From: DATKMK01 sp035541895
GTDB lineage: Bacteria > Desulfobacterota > Binatia > HRBIN30 > JACQVA1
Length of the DNA stretch: 64,000 nt
Assembly (NCBI GenBank): GCA_035541895.1
Contig: DATKMK010000094.1
Location: forward strand, 1-64,000
Direction: 5' to 3'
The translations under genes were made by a program, and so were the position numbers. Below are positions 25,617 to 34,282 of this stretch, piece after piece; positions within the stretch are counted from its first letter, which is position 1, and each line of letters opens with the position of its first letter. The notes beneath the pieces were generated by a model. That model ran no database searches. It was not told the origin of the DNA and saw only the letters and a list, made by a program, of their open reading frames with translations.

Positions 25617-28553
25617 ATGAACGCTCGCCTGCATGACACCGAGCCCGAACGGCTGGCGGCGCTGTACAGCTTCAACGTGCTCGACTCGCCGCCCGAGCCG
25701 GACTTCAACGAGCTGGCGCTGACCGCGTCGCGAATCTGCGAAGCACCGATCGCCTTGATCAGCCTGGTTGACGCCGATCGTCAATGGTTCAAAGCCCGCG
25801 TGGGTCTCGACGCCGCGCAAACGCCGCGCGACCAAGCTTTTTGCGCCCACGCCATTTTGGAGCCCGATCTGCTGATCGTACCCGACACGCTGCGGGATGA
25901 ACGCTTCGCCGACAATCCGCTGGTGACCGGCGCGCCGCATATTCGCTTCTATGCCGGCGCGCCGCTGCGAACCGCCGAGGGGCATGCGCTCGGGACCCTG
26001 TGCGTCATCGATCGCGTACCGCGCACGTTGACCCTCATCCAAGTCGACGCGTTGCGCGCCCTCAGTCGTCAGGTCGTCGCTCAGTTGGAACTGCGCAAGA
26101 TCACCGCCGCGCTCGACCGCACGATGGCCGAGACGCGGGCCGCCATGGAGGCGTTGCGGGCCAGCGAAGAGTTCAAGACGCGCATGATCGAGTGCAGCCG
26201 CGACTGCATCAAGGTACTCGACCTCGACGGCAATCTGCTCTCAATGAACGCGGGCGGTATGGAGGCGCTCGAAATCTGCGACCTCGGTCCGTTCCTGCAC
26301 ACGTCGTGGATCGATTTCTGGCAGAGCGAGGATCGCGCACGCGCCCGCGATGCCGTCACCGCGGCGCGCGACGGCGGCGTCGGGCGGTTCGTCGGTTACT
26401 TCGAGACCAATCAGACGCACACGCCGATGTGGTTTGACGTCGTCGTCAACGCCATCCTCGACGCCGCCGGCAAACCGGATCGGCTGCTGGCGTTGTCGCG
26501 CGACGTGACGCAACTCAAGCAGGCCGAGGCGATCCTCCGCTCCGCTCATGACGAGTTGGAGCGCAAGGTACGCGAACGCACCGCGGAACTCGCGGAGGTC
26601 AACACCAGCCTGCGGCGCGAGGTGATCGATCGCAAGGAAGCCGAGGCCACGCTGCGCGCGATTGTCGAAGGCGTCGAGTCCGAGACCGGCGATCGCTTCT
26701 TCGCCTCGCTGGTGCGCCATCTCGCCGCCGCGCTCAAGGTGCAGTACGCGTTCGTCTCGGAGATCAGCGCCGACAAACAGCGCTTCCGCACCTGTGCGGT
26801 GTGGGGGCGCGGCGCGCTCATGGAGAATTTCGAAGTACCGCTCGCCGGAACCCCGTGCGAGTCGGTGCTGCGCGGCGAGATGGCCCACTACTCGGACGGG
26901 CTGCAGCAGCGCTTTCCCGAGGATAGCGGGTTGGTCGATTGGGGCGTCCAGAGCTACTGCGGCGTGCCGCTGTGCGACGACGGCGATCGCGTGCTCGGTC
27001 ATCTCGCCATCCTCGACGACCGGCCGATCGTCAATGGTGCGCGCGCCCTCGGCATCATGCGCATCTTCGCGACCCGCGCGCGCGCCGAGATGGAACGGCT
27101 GCGCAGCGAAGCGGCGGTGCGCGCGAGCGAAGCCCGGCTCGGCGCGATCATCGAATCGGCGCTCGATGCCTTCATCGTCGTCGACGACGCCGGTGTGGTG
27201 TGCCTCTTCAATCCCGCCGCCGAGAAGGTGTTCCGTTGCCAGGCCGCCGAGGTGTTGGGCACCCGCGTCGAGCGGTTCATGATGCCGGCGAGCGCCGCAT
27301 CGTTCCGGCAAGCGTGGGAGGACATCCGAACCGGCACCAAGCTCTTCAGCATCAGCGAGCCCGGACTCACCGCCCGCCGCGCCGACGGCGAGGAGTTCGA
27401 ATTCGAAGGCACGCTCTCGCGCGCGCTCGTCGGCGGACACGGCATGTGGACGATCACCATCCGTGATCTCGCCGAGCGCCGCCGCTTGGAGCACGAGCAG
27501 ACCCAGTTGCGTTTGCAGAGCGCCTATCTGCAAGAGGAGATCAAAGCGGTCCACAATTTCGAGGAAATCGTCGGCAGCAGCGGCGCCTTGGCACGAGTGC
27601 TCGACCAAGTGCAACTGGTCGCCAACACCGATTCGACCGTATTGCTGCTCGGCGAGACCGGCACCGGCAAGGAGTTGATCGCCCGCGCGATCCACTCGAA
27701 CAGCCCGCGGAAGGACCGGCCGCTCATCAAAGTCAATTGCGCAGCGCTCCCGACGGGTCTGATCGAGAGCGAACTTTTCGGTCATGAAAAAGGTGCGTTC
27801 ACCGGGGCCAGCGACCGGCGTATCGGGCGCTTCGAGCTGGCGCACGGCGGCACGCTGTTCCTCGATGAAGTCGGCGAGATGCCGCTCGACTTGCAAGTGA
27901 AGCTGCTGCGGGTCTTGCAGGAACATGAATTCGAGCGCATCGGCGGACGCGACACGATTCGCGTCGACGTGCGTCTGATCACCGCCACCAACCGCGATCT
28001 CGCTCGCGCCGTCGCCGACGGAGCATTCCGCGCCGATCTCTACTATCGGCTCAACGTCTTTCCCGTCGCACTGCCCCCCCTTCGCGACCGGCGCACCGAC
28101 ATCCCGTTGTTGGTACATTATTTCGTCGCGCGCTACGCCGCCAAGATCGGCAAGCGCATCGAGCGGGTCCCGGATGCGACGATGCAGCGTCTGCTCGCCT
28201 ATCCTTGGCCGGGCAACGTTCGCGAGTTGGAGAACGTGATCGAGCGTGCCGTGATCCTTTCGGCCGGTTGCGAACTCAATCTGCCGCCCGACCTCGCCAT
28301 GGCCGGACCGTCGGCTGCGTCGCCTCCGGCATCGCGGGCTGCCGAAACCATTGATGCCAGAGTCGCGGGTCGCCCGAACGGAGGCGATCTGCAGACGGTC
28401 GAGCGTGATCACATCGTGGCGGTGCTCAAGCAAAGCAATTGGCGGATCGAGGGTGAAGCCGGCGCCGCAGCCATCCTCAAGCTCAACCCCAGTACCCTGC
28501 GCAGCCGAATGAAGAAACTCGGCATTCGCCGCAGCCACGACTCGTTCTCGTAG
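25617..28553 (+). CDS. GAF/PAS sensor sigma-54-dependent transcriptional activator
   Basis: A 978-residue bacterial enhancer-binding protein. Order: GAF domain (about 15-165), PAS (about 185-300), coiled-coil (about 310-350), second GAF (about 355-495), second PAS (about 505-625), AAA+ core (about 648-890) and Fis-type HTH (about 930-975). Walker A GETGTGKE lies near residue 678, the sigma-54 contact loop GAFTGA near 725, and GGTLFLDEVGE near 743. It lacks a receiver domain, so the input is presumably a ligand, redox or light cue at the GAF/PAS domains. The start at ATG 25617 is where GAF homology begins (PERLAALYSFNVLDSPPE). A sigma-54 promoter lies 103 bp after its stop, in front of the STAS-ECF gene, which is its likely target. 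Confidence 0.92.
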   Translation: MNARLHDTEPERLAALYSFNVLDSPPEPDFNELALTASRICEAPIALISLVDADRQWFKARVGLDAAQTPRDQAFCAHAILEPDLLIVPDTLRDERFADNPLVTGAPHIRFYAGAPLRTAEGHALGTLCVIDRVPRTLTLIQVDALRALSRQVVAQLELRKITAALDRTMAETRAAMEALRASEEFKTRMIECSRDCIKVLDLDGNLLSMNAGGMEALEICDLGPFLHTSWIDFWQSEDRARARDAVTAARDGGVGRFVGYFETNQTHTPMWFDVVVNAILDAAGKPDRLLALSRDVTQLKQAEAILRSAHDELERKVRERTAELAEVNTSLRREVIDRKEAEATLRAIVEGVESETGDRFFASLVRHLAAALKVQYAFVSEISADKQRFRTCAVWGRGALMENFEVPLAGTPCESVLRGEMAHYSDGLQQRFPEDSGLVDWGVQSYCGVPLCDDGDRVLGHLAILDDRPIVNGARALGIMRIFATRARAEMERLRSEAAVRASEARLGAIIESALDAFIVVDDAGVVCLFNPAAEKVFRCQAAEVLGTRVERFMMPASAASFRQAWEDIRTGTKLFSISEPGLTARRADGEEFEFEGTLSRALVGGHGMWTITIRDLAERRRLEHEQTQLRLQSAYLQEEIKAVHNFEEIVGSSGALARVLDQVQLVANTDSTVLLLGETGTGKELIARAIHSNSPRKDRPLIKVNCAALPTGLIESELFGHEKGAFTGASDRRIGRFELAHGGTLFLDEVGEMPLDLQVKLLRVLQEHEFERIGGRDTIRVDVRLITATNRDLARAVADGAFRADLYYRLNVFPVALPPLRDRRTDIPLLVHYFVARYAAKIGKRIERVPDATMQRLLAYPWPGNVRELENVIERAVILSAGCELNLPPDLAMAGPSAASPPASRAAETIDARVAGRPNGGDLQTVERDHIVAVLKQSNWRIEGEAGAAAILKLNPSTLRSRMKKLGIRRSHDSFS

Positions 28554-28554
28554 A

Positions 28555-28615
28555 TCCGCGAGATTTCATGGCCGTCGCGGCTTCGCGCTCCGCGGCATTT
28601 CGCGGGTCTCGCGGA
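28555..28615. promoter_or_regulatory. Spaced inverted repeat, candidate activator-binding site
   Basis: TCCGCGAGA at 28555-28563 and its exact complement TCTCGCGGA at 28607-28615 flank a further CGCG-rich stretch. The arms lie about 40-100 bp upstream of the sigma-54 -24 element, a suitable place for enhancer binding by the upstream activator. The pairing is seen; the role is inferred, and a weak terminator is the alternative. Confidence 0.45.
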
Positions 28616-28655
28616 AATCCGCCCTCCGAACTTTGCAACCGACCCGAGTCGGGTG

Positions 28656-28671
28656 TGGCACACCGCCTGCT
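28656..28671 (+). promoter_or_regulatory. Sigma-54 (-24/-12) promoter
   Basis: TGGCACACCGCCTGCT fits TGGCACG-N4-TTGCW with two departures (G to A, T to C). The invariant GG (28657-28658) and GC (28669-28670) are separated by exactly 10 bp. The predicted transcript start, about 12 nt downstream, is near 28682, only some 5 nt before the ATG at 28687. Confidence 0.82.
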
Positions 28672-28686
28672 CAATGCGATCGGCAC

Positions 28687-29562
28687 ATGCTGCGAATCAG
28701 TCACGTAGCCGAGGAAAACCGCCCGACTCGGTTGCGAATCGAGGGGCGACTTACGGAGGGAACGATGGAAGCACTGCGATCGGTGAGCGAAGCGACCTTG
28801 AATGCGCCGTACCCGTTGTTGATCGATCTCGACGGCGTGACGTTCTGCGACCGCGCGGGTGCCCACACCTTGCGAACGCTGCAAGACCGCGGCGCGATGC
28901 TGGTCGGCGGCTCCGGATTCGTTCAAGAGTTGCTGCGCGAGCTGCCGTCTCCGCAGTCGCCCGGGACCGGGGAGCGCGATCTGATCAGGCGGCTGCGCGC
29001 CGGCGAGGACCAGGCCTACGAGCAGTTGGTGCGCGAATACGGTGGCCGACTGCTGGCCGCCGCGCGCCGGCTCCTCAACAATGAGGACGAAGCGGCCGAC
29101 GCCGTACAAGACGCGTTCGCCTCTGCCTTCACCGGCATCGCGAGTTTTTCCGGCGAGGCCAAGCTGTCGACGTGGCTGCATCGCATCGTCGTCAACGCCG
29201 CGCTGATGAAACTGCGCCGCCGCCGCCGCAAGCCGGAGGAGTCGATCGAGGAGTTGCTGCCGCGTTTCAACGACGACGGGCATTGGGTCGACGCTCCGAC
29301 CTCGTGGAACGCGCCGAGTGAGGTGCTGCTGCAACAGCGCGAAACGCGTCAGACGGTTCGACGGTGCATCGAGCAACTGCCGGAGTCGTATCGAACGGTA
29401 TTGATGCTGCGCGACATCGAGGATCTCGACACCGACGAAGTCGCCGAGATGCTCGGCGTCACACCCAACGCCGTCAAGGTTCGCCTCCACCGCGCCCGGC
29501 AAGCGTTGCGGACGCTGCTCGAGCGTGAGGTGGTTGCCGCCCCGGCCGATGCCGTCGCGTGA
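28687..29562 (+). CDS. ECF-type sigma factor with N-terminal STAS domain
   Basis: A 291-residue fusion. Residues 1-88 read as a STAS domain (RLRIEGRLTEGTMEAL, LLIDLDGVTFCDRAGAHTL), the fold of anti-sigma antagonists; the usual phospho-Ser of the DSxG motif is Arg (CDRAG), so the phosphorylation switch is lost. From about residue 96 comes sigma-70 region 2 (DLIRRLRAGEDQAYEQLVREY, DAVQDAFASAF, STWLHRIVVNAAL) and from about 228 region 4 (QLPESYRTVLMLRDIE, VAEMLGVTPNAVKVRLHRAR). No anti-sigma gene is adjacent. An internal ATG at 28765 has GGAGGG 4 nt upstream and could yield a form lacking part of STAS. A sigma-54 promoter sits immediately upstream. Confidence 0.88.
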   Translation: MLRISHVAEENRPTRLRIEGRLTEGTMEALRSVSEATLNAPYPLLIDLDGVTFCDRAGAHTLRTLQDRGAMLVGGSGFVQELLRELPSPQSPGTGERDLIRRLRAGEDQAYEQLVREYGGRLLAAARRLLNNEDEAADAVQDAFASAFTGIASFSGEAKLSTWLHRIVVNAALMKLRRRRRKPEESIEELLPRFNDDGHWVDAPTSWNAPSEVLLQQRETRQTVRRCIEQLPESYRTVLMLRDIEDLDTDEVAEMLGVTPNAVKVRLHRARQALRTLLEREVVAAPADAVA

Positions 29563-29571
29563 GCCGTCGAC

Positions 29572-30669
29572 TCAGGCTCGGCTGATGTGTGGAATCACGT
29601 GCGCGCCGAATAGTTCGATCGAGCGCAGCACCGCCGGATGCGGAATGCGGCCGGCTTGCATCAAACAGAGCACGCGATTGATGCCGGCGCGTTTGTAGGC
29701 CTCGAGTTTGCGGATGCACTTGTCCGGGTCGCCGACGATCACCATGTCCTCGGCGTCCAGCTCCTCGAAGGTCACGGTGTTGTCGACCACCTTGCCGATG
29801 ATCGGGTGGGCCTTGCGGAACTCTTCGTACGGACCGATCTGCTGCGCCTCGCGGCCGCGCGCCGCTAATACCTGAAACGCGTAGCGCATGTACCAGAGGG
29901 CGGCATCGTGGCCGCCGTTGGCGCGCGCCTGTTCCTCGGTATCGGCGCAGTGGACGATGGTGAAGGCGCCGATCTGACTATTCACCGCTTTGCCGACCGG
30001 CGTCTGCTCGCGCTGCGCCGCGTGATAGGTCTTGATCTGCTCGGCCACCTCGCCAACCGTGAGAAACAGCGTGAGGCCGAGCGCGCCGATGCCCAGTTTG
30101 CCGGCGATCTGCCAGCTCTCCGGGCTGGTCGCCGCCACCCACAGCGGCGGATGCGGCTGCTGAATCGGCTTGGGGATGATGGAGCGTTCGGGGATCGAGA
30201 AATGTTTCCCCTCGTATGCGGGAAACGGATCCTCGGTCCACATACGCGGGATGACACTCAACGCTTCCTGCCACATCGAACGGCTCTCTTCGAACTTGAT
30301 GCCGAAGGCTTGCTGCTCGTAGAGGCTCGATCGACCGGTTCCGAATTCGAGCCGACCGTTGCTCATGATGTCGAGCACTGCGGCGCGCTCGGCGACGCGG
30401 ATGGGATGGTTGAATGGATACGGCAACAAGGTCACGCCGTGACCGATGCGCAGCCGTTGCGTGCGCGCGGCCACGCTCGCGAGAAACACCTCGGGCGCCG
30501 ATGAGTGCGAAAACTCGCTGAGGAAATGGTGTTCAACCTCCCACAACGTGTCGAAACCCATCTTATCGGCGAGCTCCGCCTGCGCCAGCGCTTGCCAGTA
30601 GCACTCGTACTCGCTGCGCGCGTGCCACGGCTTGAGCATCTCCATCTCGTAGAGCAAGTCGATCTTCAT
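29572..30669 (-). CDS. LLM-class flavin-dependent oxidoreductase
   Basis: A 365-residue luciferase-like TIM-barrel flavoenzyme (F420 or FMNH2 dependent). Family marks: FDTLWEVEHHFLSEFSHSSAPEVFL split across residues 40-65, RLRIGHGVTLLPYPFNHPIRVAERA near residue 72, FGTGRSSLYEQQ near residue 108, and HPPLWVAATSPES near residue 180. The start at ATG 30669 is supported by GGAGG 4 nt upstream. It is convergent with the STAS-ECF gene, with 9 bp between stop codons. Such enzymes oxidise varied organic substrates (monooxygenases, reductases); the specific reaction is unknown. Confidence 0.9.
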   Translation of the reverse strand: MKIDLLYEMEMLKPWHARSEYECYWQALAQAELADKMGFDTLWEVEHHFLSEFSHSSAPEVFLASVAARTQRLRIGHGVTLLPYPFNHPIRVAERAAVLDIMSNGRLEFGTGRSSLYEQQAFGIKFEESRSMWQEALSVIPRMWTEDPFPAYEGKHFSIPERSIIPKPIQQPHPPLWVAATSPESWQIAGKLGIGALGLTLFLTVGEVAEQIKTYHAAQREQTPVGKAVNSQIGAFTIVHCADTEEQARANGGHDAALWYMRYAFQVLAARGREAQQIGPYEEFRKAHPIIGKVVDNTVTFEELDAEDMVIVGDPDKCIRKLEAYKRAGINRVLCLMQAGRIPHPAVLRSIELFGAHVIPHISRA

Positions 30670-30758
30670 GCTTCCTCCGTCGTCCGCTCGCCCTGTGGAG
30701 GAGAATCAGAGTGAGGGCAATCGTTCGCGAACGCTTAGCACGAGACCAAGCCAGGCCG

Positions 30759-32006
30759 TCAATGCGCGATCGCGACCAATGGGCGCGTGTGTGCACGCCG
30801 AAATGCGCGCAGCGCGCCCAGCGATGCGGCGACGAACCCCACGCCCAAGACCGCGAGCGCCCGATCCAACCCGAGTCGATCGACGAGGAGTCCGACCGGC
30901 GGACCGACCAGAACGAAGCCGAGACGGAAGACCAATGCGTTCAATGACAGCACGCTGGCGCGCGCATCATCCGGGGCGTCGCGCTGGAGCACGTTGATCA
31001 GCAGCGGCACTTGCAGGCCACGGATCGTCATGAAGCAGAGGTAGAACGCGACCGCGACGGCGTGGGTGCTACCCGCGAGGCCACCGTACGCAACGGCGAT
31101 CAGCGCACAGCACGCGAGCAGAACCGGGTCGCGGCCGACGCGTTCCGCCACGCGCGCGCTCAGCAGCGTCACCGTCGCGAGATATAGACTCGCCAGCGCC
31201 CACAGCGGGCCGAACCACGGCGCGGGAATGCCGCGGCGCTGCATGTAGGGTTGGATCAGCCAGACCATCACGAAGGTCGACAAGTTCAGCACGACGCTCA
31301 AGACGATCGCGGCGCGCAACCGCGCATGGTAAAGCAGCGTGTGCCGAATGATGCGCCAGGCTTGTAGGACATGCGACGCCCGGTGCTCGATCGCTGCTCG
31401 CGGCGGCTCCTTCATGGCGGTCACGCTCGTCAGCGCGAGCAGCGCGAAGGGTACTTGCAGCCAAAACGGCAGTCGCGGGCCGAGGCTGTACAAGTAGCCG
31501 CCGACTGACGCAGACACCGCCTCGCTCGCCTGCGAGGTCGCGCGCAATCGACTCTCCCAACGCGGATATTCCGTACCGCGGTCGGCGTGCTGGAGCGCGG
31601 TGAACAACAACGCGCTGTCGGCGCCGGATGTGAAGGCGATGCTGCCGCCGAGCACGACCTCCGCGGCGACCACGCCGGTGAAGGTCGCACCCAGTGCATA
31701 GAGCACCCAGCCGACGACCCACAACATCGCGCCAATCGACAACGACGTCCGCCGTCCCAACCGATCGGCCGCGTAGCCGGCCGGAAACTCGAACACGACC
31801 GCGGCGAAGGAGAAGATCGCCTGCAGCACCATGATGTCGGTGAGCGACATCCCGATCTGATCCTTCCAGAAGATGGTGATGATCGGGATTGGGAACAGCA
31901 CGGTGCGCAGCCCACCGTTGGCGACGACCAGCGTCGCCGTGAACGAGCCACGCGATCTTGTGGTTGGGCTGGTTGCGGGCACCGCGATCGCCCGGTCGAC
32001 TGCCAT
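30759..32006 (-). CDS. MFS transporter
   Basis: A 415-residue major facilitator protein with about twelve hydrophobic segments. The loop 2-3 signature FPAGYAADRLGRR lies near residue 78, and a second-half equivalent occurs near residue 360 (GPPVGLLVDRLGLD). The start was placed at ATG 32006; a TTG at 32042 would extend it by 12 residues. No neighbouring gene shows an obvious substrate. It may be a drug or metabolite exporter or an importer; sequence alone does not decide. It is flanked by the LLM oxidoreductase gene (89 bp downstream) and the enoyl-CoA hydratase gene (83 bp upstream) on the same strand. Confidence 0.87.
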   Translation of the reverse strand: MAVDRAIAVPATSPTTRSRGSFTATLVVANGGLRTVLFPIPIITIFWKDQIGMSLTDIMVLQAIFSFAAVVFEFPAGYAADRLGRRTSLSIGAMLWVVGWVLYALGATFTGVVAAEVVLGGSIAFTSGADSALLFTALQHADRGTEYPRWESRLRATSQASEAVSASVGGYLYSLGPRLPFWLQVPFALLALTSVTAMKEPPRAAIEHRASHVLQAWRIIRHTLLYHARLRAAIVLSVVLNLSTFVMVWLIQPYMQRRGIPAPWFGPLWALASLYLATVTLLSARVAERVGRDPVLLACCALIAVAYGGLAGSTHAVAVAFYLCFMTIRGLQVPLLINVLQRDAPDDARASVLSLNALVFRLGFVLVGPPVGLLVDRLGLDRALAVLGVGFVAASLGALRAFRRAHTRPLVAIAH

Positions 32007-32089
32007 GCCCCGAGCTTGCCGAATCGCCGGCGCCGGCTTCAAGCGCTTCGATCACACGAATGTCGGCCGATGCGGCGAGTCGGTGGACT

Positions 32090-32848
32090 TCACTTCGATC
32101 GCGAGATCCCCGACATCTGTTTCATCACGGCTTGCATCGTTTCGTCGGAGGTCCACACCGCGAAGGTCTCGCGCCGTTGCTCCTCGCTCTCATTCCGCAC
32201 GGCGGCCACGGCGTGTCGCTGCCGGGTGCGCTTGTTGTAGGCGTAGGCTTGACGCGGATACGAGCCGAGCAGGCGGGCCCGTTCGATACAAACACGTTCG
32301 AGATCGGCTGGCTCGACCACCTCGTCGATCATGCCCAACTCGCGCGCGCGGTCCGGCGAAAAGAGTTCGGCGCCCAACACGACCTGTCGTACCTGCTGAT
32401 CGGTGAGCGCGAGCCGGGCGATTTCCATCGCGCCGGTCGGCAGCGGCAAGCCGATCGCCGTTTCGTTCAGCCCGATCTTCGCGTTGCCGCGCGCCGCGAT
32501 GCGCACGTCGCAGGCGAGCGTGACGATGCCGCCGCCGGCGATGGCATGGCCGTTGACCATCGCAACCGTCGGTTTTGGCAGCGTCCACAACGCGAACACT
32601 CCGTCGCCAGCGCTGCCGAACCCCGAGCCGGTACCGGCTTGCCCGGTCACCGCCTTGAGGTCGAGTCCGCCGCAGAAAAATCTTCCCGTGCCGGTGACGA
32701 TCACCGCACGCACCGAATCGTCACTCTTTGCGGCGTCGCAAGCGGCGAACAGGTCCTGCATCAACGTCGGGTCGATCGCATTGGCAGGCGGACGATTGAG
32801 GGTAAGAATGCGGACGCCGCCGTCGAGGTCTCGGGTCTCGATGTGCAT
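32090..32848 (-). CDS. Enoyl-CoA hydratase/isomerase family protein
   Basis: A 252-residue crotonase homologue. TGRFFCGGLDLKAV (near residue 55) and VNGHAIAGGGIVTLACD (near residue 95) form the oxyanion hole, and IGLNETAIGLPLP follows. In the second segment the usual catalytic-site Glu region has LNETAIGL. The start at ATG 32848 follows GGAGGAG by 5 nt; upstream in-frame codons overlap the pseudouridine synthase gene and lack homology. The gene lies 41 bp downstream of the pseudouridine synthase on the same strand, but function links it rather to the many fatty acyl-CoA enzymes of this window. Substrate unknown. Confidence 0.9.
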   Translation of the reverse strand: MHIETRDLDGGVRILTLNRPPANAIDPTLMQDLFAACDAAKSDDSVRAVIVTGTGRFFCGGLDLKAVTGQAGTGSGFGSAGDGVFALWTLPKPTVAMVNGHAIAGGGIVTLACDVRIAARGNAKIGLNETAIGLPLPTGAMEIARLALTDQQVRQVVLGAELFSPDRARELGMIDEVVEPADLERVCIERARLLGSYPRQAYAYNKRTRQRHAVAAVRNESEEQRRETFAVWTSDETMQAVMKQMSGISRSK

Positions 32849-32889
32849 GGTCGCTCCTCCAGGGATTCTGGCTTGCCAGGAAGGCAACG

Positions 32890-33678
32890 TTACAACAATC
32901 CCACCGCCGCACGCAGCACGCCGATTTCCTTCATCGTCAGCTCCCGATGCGCGCCGGGCGCGAGCTTGCCGAGCGACAGCGGGCCGAGTTGGATGCGCAC
33001 GAGTTTCTCGACCGGCAAGCCGACGCGTTCGCACATCTGGCGGATCTCGCGGCGGCGGCCTTCGCGCACGGTGATCTCCAGGCGGGCCTTGCGGTCGCGG
33101 ACTTCCAACACACGCACCTGCGCCGGCGCCGTCTTACCGCCGTCGATATAGACGCCTTCGCGCAGGCGCTGCAGCGCGCCTTCGTCGGGCAAGCCTCTCA
33201 CCTTCACACGATAGGTTTTCGCGATGCCGTAGCGGGGGTGCGTCAGACGCAGCGCCAACTCGCCGTCGTTGGTGAGCAGCAGCAGGCCGGCGGAGTGATA
33301 GTCGAGACGGCCCACCGGGAACACGCGGGCGCGGACGCCGTGCAGCAGGTCGCGAACGGTGGGACGACCTTCGGGGTCCGACAGCGTCGTTACGACGCCG
33401 ACGGGTTTGTTGAGGATGATGTACTGAAGATCGGTGACGACCGGCAGCGGGCGGCCGTTAACGGTGATCCGATCCGTCCGCGGATCCGCCTTGGTCCCCA
33501 GTTCCGTCACCACCCGGCCGTTGATCCGAATCTTCCCCGCGCGGATCAGTTGCTCCGCCGCCCGCCGCGAGCTCACGCCCGCCTGACTCAGCAGCTTCTG
33601 CAACCGAACCGGTGTCGAGGGGCGGCTCGCCCGTTTCGGCCGCGAGCGACGGGGCGTCGGGGTCATTGCTGGATTCAC
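32890..33678 (-). CDS. rluB: RluB-type rRNA pseudouridine synthase
   Basis: A 262-residue enzyme of the RsuA/RluB/E/F family. The N-terminal S4 RNA-binding domain starts at VRLQKLLSQAGVSSRRAAEQ (residue 24) and the catalytic domain holds FPVGRLDYHSAGLLLLTNDG, whose Asp attacks uridine. GRRREIRQMCERVGLPV is the conserved C-terminal RNA-contact segment. RluB modifies 23S rRNA; RsuA-type activity cannot be excluded. Its first 74 codons overlap the end of scpB in another frame (221 bp). The S4 domain begins at codon 24, so even a later start would keep most of the overlap. The scpA-scpB-rluB order is common in bacteria. Confidence 0.93.
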   Translation of the reverse strand: MNPAMTPTPRRSRPKRASRPSTPVRLQKLLSQAGVSSRRAAEQLIRAGKIRINGRVVTELGTKADPRTDRITVNGRPLPVVTDLQYIILNKPVGVVTTLSDPEGRPTVRDLLHGVRARVFPVGRLDYHSAGLLLLTNDGELALRLTHPRYGIAKTYRVKVRGLPDEGALQRLREGVYIDGGKTAPAQVRVLEVRDRKARLEITVREGRRREIRQMCERVGLPVEKLVRIQLGPLSLGKLAPGAHRELTMKEIGVLRAAVGLL

Positions 33679-34282
33679 CGGAGGGTAACTCCTTCAGCAT
33701 CGGGAGGTCGTTGAGATCCTTGAGACCGAAGACCTCGAGAAATTCGGGTGTCGTGACATAGAGCAACGGACGTCCGACAGTATCCCTGCGACCCGCGATC
33801 TTGATCAAGCGCTTCGACAGCAGCGACGTGAGCGCGCCTTCCACGTCGACGCCGCGAATCGCCTCGATCTCGGCGCGGGTGACCGGTTGCTTATACGCGA
33901 TGATCGCCAACGTCTCCAGCGTGGCGCGACCGATCCGCGCCGGCTTCTCGCGCAGCAGCGCGCGCACCCAGTCGGCGTTCTCCGGCGCGGTGCGAAATTG
34001 GTAGCCGCCGGCGACTTCCACCAACCGCAAGCCGCGCCCGCTGCCGTCGTACTGTTGCTGCAGGCGCGCAATCGCGGCGGTAACCTCCTTCGAGGTCGGG
34101 CCGTCGAGCAGTTGCACCAGTCGTCGGAGTCCGATCGGCGTCCCCGCCGCGAACAATACGCTTTCGATGATCGATTCAAGTCGCGGCAATCCGGCCGCGT
34201 CGTCGAACGATGCGGCGTCGCCGACTTCCTCGATCTCGTCGATGTGGTCCGTCTCGTTTGATCCCACCGCCAAATCATCCAT
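33458..34282 (-). CDS. scpB: Chromosome segregation and condensation protein ScpB
   Basis: A 274-residue ScpB, the winged-helix subunit that joins ScpA and SMC in condensin. Core features: LESIIESVLFAAGTPI near residue 34, IGRATLETLAIIAYKQPVTR near residue 117, and LLYVTTPEFLEVFGLKDLND near residue 180. ATG 34282 overlaps the scpA stop by 8 bp and has GGAGGAG 8 nt upstream. The conserved core ends near 33686; the remaining 75 residues are an acidic, Gly/Ser-rich tail read entirely across the 5' end of rluB in another frame. Such tails vary between species, so this one may be dispensable. The overprint is the notable point. Confidence 0.93.
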   Translation of the reverse strand: MDDLAVGSNETDHIDEIEEVGDAASFDDAAGLPRLESIIESVLFAAGTPIGLRRLVQLLDGPTSKEVTAAIARLQQQYDGSGRGLRLVEVAGGYQFRTAPENADWVRALLREKPARIGRATLETLAIIAYKQPVTRAEIEAIRGVDVEGALTSLLSKRLIKIAGRRDTVGRPLLYVTTPEFLEVFGLKDLNDLPMLKELPSGESSNDPDAPSLAAETGEPPLDTGSVAEAAESGGRELAAGGGATDPRGEDSDQRPGGDGTGDQGGSADGSDHR

